A stretch of DNA of 9,403 nt. It comes from Thermoanaerobaculales bacterium. Lineage in GTDB: Bacteria; Acidobacteriota; Thermoanaerobaculia; Thermoanaerobaculales; Sulfomarinibacteraceae. Both the position numbers and the translations under genes were made by a program. The notes below the pieces were generated by a model. That model was not told the origin of the DNA. It saw only the letters and a program-made list of their open reading frames with translations, and did no database searches. The DNA is taken from positions 1 through 9,403 of the forward strand of contig JAOZUP010000131.1 of the NCBI GenBank assembly GCA_029938595.1, given 5' to 3'. This document shows, in pieces, positions 5,702-9,403 of this stretch. The stretch's first letter is position 1, and the number at the start of each line of letters is the position of its first letter.

Positions 5702-6894
5702 GGGGCCTTGTACTCCGAGAGGATCCTTCGGGCGAGCGACAGCTTCTGTACCTCGTCGGGACCGTCGTAGATCCGTGCCGCGCGTTCGTGGCGGTAGAAG
5801 AATGCGAGGATGGTGTCGTCGGTCATCCCCAACCCGCCGTGGACCTGGAGGGCGCGGTCGACGACCTTCTGCATGGCGCCGGCGACCACGAACTTGATCA
5901 TCGAGATGTCCTGGCGGGCTTCCTTCCACCCGAGCTGCTCGATCTTCCAGGCGGTGTGGAGGGTCAGCAGCCGGGCGGCCTGAATCTCGGCCGAGCACTC
6001 GGCGATCCAGGCCCGCACGATGTCCTTGTCGGCGAGGGTTTCATCGGGCGAGATGGGCCGCGACACCGCGTGCGCGCACATCAAATCGAAGGCGCGGTTG
6101 CAGACACCAATCCACCGCATGCAGTGGTGGATGCGCCCGGGTCCCAGCCGCTCCTGGGCGATTACAAAGCCCTGGCCCTCCGGCCCGAGGAGGTTCGACT
6201 GCGGCACCCGGCACGAGTGGTAGAGGATCTCGGCGTGGCTGAAGTAGTCCTCGCCGGCGTGGCCCATGATGTTGATGTTGCGCACCAGATCGAAGCCGGG
6301 TGTGTCGGTGGGTACGATGATCATGCTCGCGCGCTGGTGCGGCGGTGCCTCCGGATCGGTGATCGCCATGACGATCGCGAAGGTGGCGCCGTCGGCCGCG
6401 GTGGTGTACCACTTCTGGCCGTTGATGACGTAGTCGTCGCCGTCTTTGACCGCAGTCGTCTCCATCATCACCGGGTTCGAGCCCGGCATCTCGACCTCGG
6501 TCATCGAAAAGCAGCTGCGGATCGAGCCCGCAACCAACTGCTTGAGGTACCGCTCATTTTGCTCGGGAGAGCCGTAGAGGTGGAGAATCTCGACGTTGCC
6601 CGCGTCGGGCGCATGGCAGCCGAAGACGAAGTGGCCGAGCGGCGTCCGGCCGAGGGCCTCGGAGACCAGACCGAGGTCGACGAGATCCAGCCCCATGCCG
6701 CCGAGCTCCTGAGGGTGGCCCGGCGCCCACAGCCCCATCTGCTTGACCATCTCGCGCTTCTTCTCGATCGCCGGTAGTAGGGTGCGGAAATCCTTGGTGA
6801 GAAAGGCTGTCTCCATCGGCACGAGCTCGGCGTTGACGAACTCGTCAATCAAACCGAGGGCGGCCTCCATTTTCTCTGAAAGTTGGAAATCCAT
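5698..6894 (-). CDS. Acyl-CoA dehydrogenase, ACAD10/11-like
   Basis: FAD-dependent acyl-CoA dehydrogenase-fold protein of 398 residues, a usual full length. Seen in order: N-terminal helical domain; flavin-contact motif CFSMTEVEMPGSNP followed by YVINGQKWYTTAAD (middle beta domain); GERLGPGR-like segment QERLGPGRIHHC; and C-terminal helical domain with QVHGGLGMTDD and ARIYDGPDEV. The position normally filled by the catalytic glutamate (YEGT in MCAD-type enzymes) is aspartate 377 in DGPDEV, the signature of the ACAD10/11 branch. In that branch the enzyme works with a kinase on 4-hydroxyacyl-CoA, removing the added phosphate to give an enoyl-CoA or its isomer; LvaC does the same in levulinate breakdown. 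The ATG start at 6894 is preceded by GGGAG with five-base spacing. The gene is the first of a two-gene operon with the kinase. Cytoplasmic; no signal peptide. Confidence 0.93.
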   Translation of the reverse strand: MDFQLSEKMEAALGLIDEFVNAELVPMETAFLTKDFRTLLPAIEKKREMVKQMGLWAPGHPQELGGMGLDLVDLGLVSEALGRTPLGHFVFGCHAPDAGNVEILHLYGSPEQNERYLKQLVAGSIRSCFSMTEVEMPGSNPVMMETTAVKDGDDYVINGQKWYTTAADGATFAIVMAITDPEAPPHQRASMIIVPTDTPGFDLVRNINIMGHAGEDYFSHAEILYHSCRVPQSNLLGPEGQGFVIAQERLGPGRIHHCMRWIGVCNRAFDLMCAHAVSRPISPDETLADKDIVRAWIAECSAEIQAARLLTLHTAWKIEQLGWKEARQDISMIKFVVAGAMQKVVDRALQVHGGLGMTDDTILAFFYRHERAARIYDGPDEVQKLSLARRILSEYKAP

Positions 6895-6915
6895 GGCGTC
6901 TCCCTACCCAAAACG

Positions 6916-6925
6916 CTGGTACCAG
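6916..6925. promoter_or_regulatory. Perfect 10-bp palindrome upstream of the acyl-CoA dehydrogenase
   Basis: CTGGTACCAG is a perfect dyad ending 22 bases before the dehydrogenase ATG, within its likely 5' leader or promoter. It may be an operator for a local regulator, but no regulator gene lies in the window. Palindromes this short can occur by chance. Confidence 0.25.
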
Positions 6926-7054
6926 GATGAGAATGACCCATCGGCCGTGGAATCACAAGCGGGCCTCGATGGGGTTGAGTAGAGCAACCTCCGAATGTCT
7001 GTCGTCGCTTCCGGTTTCGTGCTTCGCACTACGCCGTGACAAGTCGCGGCTGGC

Positions 7055-7066
7055 ATGACCCGTCAT
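7055..7066. promoter_or_regulatory. Dyad ATGAC-CC-GTCAT in the divergent intergenic region
   Basis: Perfect 5-bp inverted repeat with a 2-base spacer, between the divergently transcribed dehydrogenase and racemase genes. Short dyads of this form are typical of TetR-type operators, which often control acyl-CoA catabolism genes; the assignment is inference only. Confidence 0.25.
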
Positions 7067-7114
7067 AGGGAAATTCGAGGGTCTGGGTGCGGAGATTTTC
7101 TGAGGAACACGAGC

Positions 7115-7120
7115 TAGAAT
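7115..7120 (+). promoter_or_regulatory. Candidate -10 element immediately before the racemase start
   Basis: TAGAAT (five of six consensus bases) at 7115-7120 would start transcription at about 7127-7131, next to the ATG at 7131. No convincing -35 is found 16-18 bases upstream. Neither ATG 7119 nor ATG 7131 has a well-spaced Shine-Dalgarno site; a GAGG at 7102-7105 is 13 bases from the first and 25 from the second. A leaderless or near-leaderless mRNA is possible. Confidence 0.3.
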
Positions 7121-7130
7121 GGTCCCAACA

Positions 7131-7850
7131 ATGAAGAAAATCGTCGGCATTCTCGGTGGGATGGGTCCGGAGTCGACCGCGGTCCTCCTTCAGAAGATCA
7201 CGCGCTGGACGCCGGCAGCGGTTGAGCAGGACCATCTTCGGGTCATCATCGACTCGAATCCCAAGATTCCGAATCGTACCGACGCCCTGCTCTTCGGCAA
7301 TTTGGAGCCGGTTGTCCAGGCTCTGTGCGAAACCGCGCGCAACCTCGAACGGGCCGGGGCTGAGGTGATCGGGATGCCCTGCAACACGGCGCACGCGTTC
7401 CTCGCCGAGGTGCGGGCGAGTGTCGAGGTGCCGGTGGTGGACATGATCGGCGAGGTGGCGAGGCAGGCGCGGCAGGGATTCGGCAAGCAGACCGTAGTCG
7501 GGATTCTGGCTACCGACGGTACCTTGCGGACTCGGCTCTATCACGAGGCGCTCGAGAGCCATCATATGGAGGCGCTGGGGCCGGTGGGTCCGGGCGTCCA
7601 GAATGCGGTGATGGACACCCTGGACACGGTCAAGCTGCACGGTGTGTCGGAGGAGGCAAAGGCGGCCATCTCGGTGGCGATCCACGACCTCGGTGCCCAG
7701 GGGGCGACGGCCCTCATTGCGGGCTGCACTGAGGTCGCGCTGATCCTCGAACGGTACCCGCCGAATCTGCCCTGGCTCGACTCGCTGACGGTGCTTGCCG
7801 AGGCGCTGGTGCGGGAGGCAACCATGGACGATCCTGGATCGACTGGGTGA
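7131..7850 (+). CDS. Aspartate/glutamate racemase family protein
   Basis: Cofactor-independent amino-acid racemase of 239 residues, probably acting on aspartate or glutamate through two cysteines that serve as acid and base on opposite faces of the substrate. Family hallmarks: N-terminal KKIVGILGGMGPEST, MPCNTAH with C84, and AGCTEV with C199; both catalytic cysteines are intact. Length is normal for the family (about 230-245). Start: ATG at 7131 gives the usual MKKIVGILGG beginning; ATG at 7119 would add four residues (MVPT), and neither has a good ribosome site. The stop TGA overlaps the next start by one base (TGATG), so racemase and peptidase are probably co-translated. It could supply D-amino acids for the wall or, given its neighbour, convert D-residues released from peptides to the L-form. 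A hydantoin-racemase-like activity is less likely because of the GGMGPEST start. Confidence 0.9.
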   Translation: MKKIVGILGGMGPESTAVLLQKITRWTPAAVEQDHLRVIIDSNPKIPNRTDALLFGNLEPVVQALCETARNLERAGAEVIGMPCNTAHAFLAEVRASVEVPVVDMIGEVARQARQGFGKQTVVGILATDGTLRTRLYHEALESHHMEALGPVGPGVQNAVMDTLDTVKLHGVSEEAKAAISVAIHDLGAQGATALIAGCTEVALILERYPPNLPWLDSLTVLAEALVREATMDDPGSTG

Positions 7851-9325
7851 TGCGTCGCGTCGTCGCATCGATCGTTCTGCTGTGCTGTTGTCCCTGCCTC
7901 GTTCATGCAACCGAGCGTCCGCGCGTGCGGGAGCTCGGTATCGAGCCGGGCATCCTCCAACCGGGGCCGCTCAACGCCATCACCGATGTGGCCGGGGTGA
8001 AGGTGGGCCACGTGAACCTGATCGAGGGACGGTCCATTCGCACCGGCGTCACGGCGATCGTGCCTCACGGCGGCAATGTGTTTCAACTCAAGGTGCCGGC
8101 GGCAGTGTTCCCGGCCAACGCCTTCGGCAAGGCGGCGGGGTTCCTCCAGATTCAGGAGCTCGGAAATCTCGAGACGCCCATTGTGCTCACCAACACGCTG
8201 TGTGTCGGGACGGCGGTTCAGACCGTGGTCGACTGGACCCTGCGCCAGCCCGGTAACGAGGAGGTGCGATCGGTCAACGCCGTGGTTGGCGAGACCAACG
8301 ACGGCTTTCTCAACGACATTCGCCGCTGCGCCGTCCGCGATGTGGACGTAGAGCGGGCGATCGAGGAAGCCGAGGGCGGACCGGTGGCGGAGGGCTCGGT
8401 CGGCGCCGGGACCGGGACCTCAGCCTTCGGATGGAAGGGCGGCATCGGCACCGCGTCGCGGTTGCTGCCGGAGAGCTTGGGCGGTTTCACGGTCGGCGCT
8501 CTAGTCCAGTCGAACTTCGGCGGCGTGCTGATGATCGATGGCATGCGGGTGGGGGAGGCCCTCGGACGGTACTCCTTCCGCGATGCGGTGGAGGCAAGCG
8601 GAGGCTCGTGCATGATCGTCCTCGCCACCGACGCACCCCTTTCGCCCCGCAACCTCGAACGGATGGCCGCGCGCGCAGTCATGGGTCTAGCGCGCACCGG
8701 CTCCTTTATGGCCAATGGCTCGGGTGACTTCGTAATCGCCTTCTCGACCAGGAACCCGATCCACAATGAAGTGATCGATTCGGTTCGCGGTGAAGAGCTC
8801 TTGCACAATGACTTCACGAGCCCCCTCTTCCTGGCGACCGTGGAGGCAGTGGAAGAGGCGGTACTGAACTCGATCCTCAAGGCAACCACCGTGACCGGGC
8901 GCGACGGCAACACCAGGGAGGCGATCCCGGTCGAACAGTTGGTCGAGATGATCGAAGGCAGGGAGGGTGCGATGGGTCAGGAAGAGCACGACAAGAGAGT
9001 CGACTATGTGGAGTTCTCGGTCACCGACCTCGAAGCTGCGAAGGCTTTCTACTCGGCGGTCTTCGGCTGGAAGTTTCAGGACTGGGGACCCGAGTACGCG
9101 AGCTTCGAGGACGGCCGTCTCGCCGGTGGATTTCAACTGAGCGAAGAAGTTTCCCGGGGTGGTCCACTGGTGATCATCTACGCCGTCGATCTCGAGGCGG
9201 TCGAAGCCGGCGTCCGAGCCAATGGCGGAACGATCGCCAAGGAGATCTTCAGCTTTCCGGGTGGTCGCCGCTTCCACTTCACCGATCCCAGCGGCAACGA
9301 GCTGGCCGTGTGGTCGGACAAATAG
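7850..9325 (+). CDS. Secreted DmpA-type P1 (S58) aminopeptidase fused in frame to a VOC/glyoxalase domain
   Basis: Protein of 491 residues with a signal peptide about 1-20 (VVASIVLL, then CCCPC, cleavage after VHA). Residues about 25-372 form a P1-family peptidase: AITDVAGVKVGH near the start, VGETNDGFLND, GSVGAGTGT and KGGIGTASR, and the autoprocessing site GG-SCMIVLATDAPL, where S253 would become the N-terminal nucleophile after self-cleavage, as Ser250 does in DmpA. Such enzymes release N-terminal L-residues from peptides, D-Ala esters/amides, or beta-amino acids. From residue 375 a VOC domain follows (RVDYVEFSVTDLEAAKAFYSA to GNELAVWSDK). The fusion is unusual and an internal translation start may make the VOC part separately. 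GTG 7847 is also in frame, adding one residue; ATG 7850 is preferred. It overlaps the racemase TGA by one base and has no strong ribosome site, consistent with coupling. Confidence 0.88.
   Translation: MRRVVASIVLLCCCPCLVHATERPRVRELGIEPGILQPGPLNAITDVAGVKVGHVNLIEGRSIRTGVTAIVPHGGNVFQLKVPAAVFPANAFGKAAGFLQIQELGNLETPIVLTNTLCVGTAVQTVVDWTLRQPGNEEVRSVNAVVGETNDGFLNDIRRCAVRDVDVERAIEEAEGGPVAEGSVGAGTGTSAFGWKGGIGTASRLLPESLGGFTVGALVQSNFGGVLMIDGMRVGEALGRYSFRDAVEASGGSCMIVLATDAPLSPRNLERMAARAVMGLARTGSFMANGSGDFVIAFSTRNPIHNEVIDSVRGEELLHNDFTSPLFLATVEAVEEAVLNSILKATTVTGRDGNTREAIPVEQLVEMIEGREGAMGQEEHDKRVDYVEFSVTDLEAAKAFYSAVFGWKFQDWGPEYASFEDGRLAGGFQLSEEVSRGGPLVIIYAVDLEAVEAGVRANGGTIAKEIFSFPGGRRFHFTDPSGNELAVWSDK
8972..9325 (+). 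CDS. VOC (glyoxalase/bleomycin-resistance fold) domain, possible separate product from an internal start
   Basis: ATG at 8972 begins a 117-residue stretch that is a complete VOC protein: beta-alpha-beta modules VDYVEFSVTDLEAAKAFYSA...FGWKF and RFHFTDPSGNELAVW, with E in VEF and E in GNELAVW at usual metal-ligand positions. GGAGG (8962-8966) lies five bases before this ATG, the best ribosome site in the plus-strand half of the window, although the frame is continuous with the upstream peptidase. VOC proteins of this length are normally free-standing and cytoplasmic. The preceding peptidase reaches its usual end (IPVEQLVEMI) just before. Function is unknown: it could be a metal-dependent isomerase or dioxygenase, or a binding protein. 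Confidence 0.6.
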   Translation: MGQEEHDKRVDYVEFSVTDLEAAKAFYSAVFGWKFQDWGPEYASFEDGRLAGGFQLSEEVSRGGPLVIIYAVDLEAVEAGVRANGGTIAKEIFSFPGGRRFHFTDPSGNELAVWSDK

Positions 9326-9380
9326 GCCGGTCGTCCAGTCAGCTCAGATTTCGCCTCTCCTGGTTCCGAAACATCGTGGT

Positions 9381-9402
9381 GGCGGGCCCTAAAGGACCCG
9401 CC
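9381..9402 (+). terminator. Strong GC hairpin after the peptidase-VOC gene
   Basis: GGCGGG (9381-9386) pairs with CCCGCC (9397-9402), and after one C-A mismatch the stem continues with CC/GG around a small TAAA loop. It lies 55 bases past the TAA stop, where a terminator for the racemase-peptidase unit is expected. The window ends one base after the stem, so a following T-run cannot be seen. Confidence 0.6.
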
Positions 9403-9403
9403 T

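Noticed and set aside
5702..5998. N-terminal extension of the kinase frame by about 99 codons
   Set aside because: The extension is Arg/Pro/Gly-rich, lacks any kinase motif and lies entirely inside the acyl-CoA dehydrogenase gene; GTG 5701 with the GTGA overlap is the sensible start.

Overview
The window is GC-rich bacterial chromosomal DNA (by eye a little above 60% G+C). It holds six protein genes, one tRNA gene and several short regulatory-looking intergenic stretches. There are no CRISPR arrays, insertion sequences or phage genes. Secreted proteases with Sec-type signal peptides and an acyl-CoA dehydrogenase/aminoglycoside-phosphotransferase-like kinase pair suggest a Gram-negative, heterotrophic, peptide- and lipid-degrading organism. 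The style resembles uncultured Acidobacteriota (Thermoanaerobaculia-like) or a similar deep lineage, but this is a weak inference because no phylogenetic marker other than a tRNA is present.

Layout. 12-1157 (+) is a membrane-anchored metallophosphoesterase. 1158-1351 holds a long imperfect hairpin made of hexamer units related to cgatag/cgatac, then a good promoter for tRNA-Thr(CGT) at 1352-1426. 1594-4419 (-) is a large secreted M4-type zinc metalloprotease with a protease-associated (PA) domain inserted in its catalytic domain and a C-terminal beta-sandwich-like extension. 4420-4642 is a regulatory region with an AT-rich island carrying two dyads, one matching the centre of a Fur box, and possible promoters in both directions. 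4643-5701 (-) and 5698-6894 (-) are a kinase and an acyl-CoA dehydrogenase with a 4-base overlap. 6895-7130 is a divergent intergenic region with two small perfect dyads. 7131-7850 (+) is an aspartate/glutamate-type racemase, directly followed by 7850-9325 (+), a secreted DmpA-type (P1/S58) aminopeptidase fused in frame to a VOC/glyoxalase domain. The window ends in a strong hairpin that is probably a terminator.

How the genes may work together. The dehydrogenase and kinase are the two halves of the eukaryotic ACAD10/ACAD11 fusion and resemble the LvaC/LvaA partnership of levulinate catabolism. They probably convert 4-hydroxyacyl-CoAs through a phosphorylated intermediate so that beta-oxidation can continue. 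The racemase and the exported DmpA-like peptidase form a second two-gene unit that could handle D-amino-acid-containing or beta-linked peptides. The M4 protease would supply extracellular proteolysis.

Points most worth checking are the peptidase-VOC read-through, which has a textbook ribosome binding site exactly at the VOC start; the split ACAD11-like pair; the AT-rich Fur-like regulatory island; and the hexamer-built hairpin.
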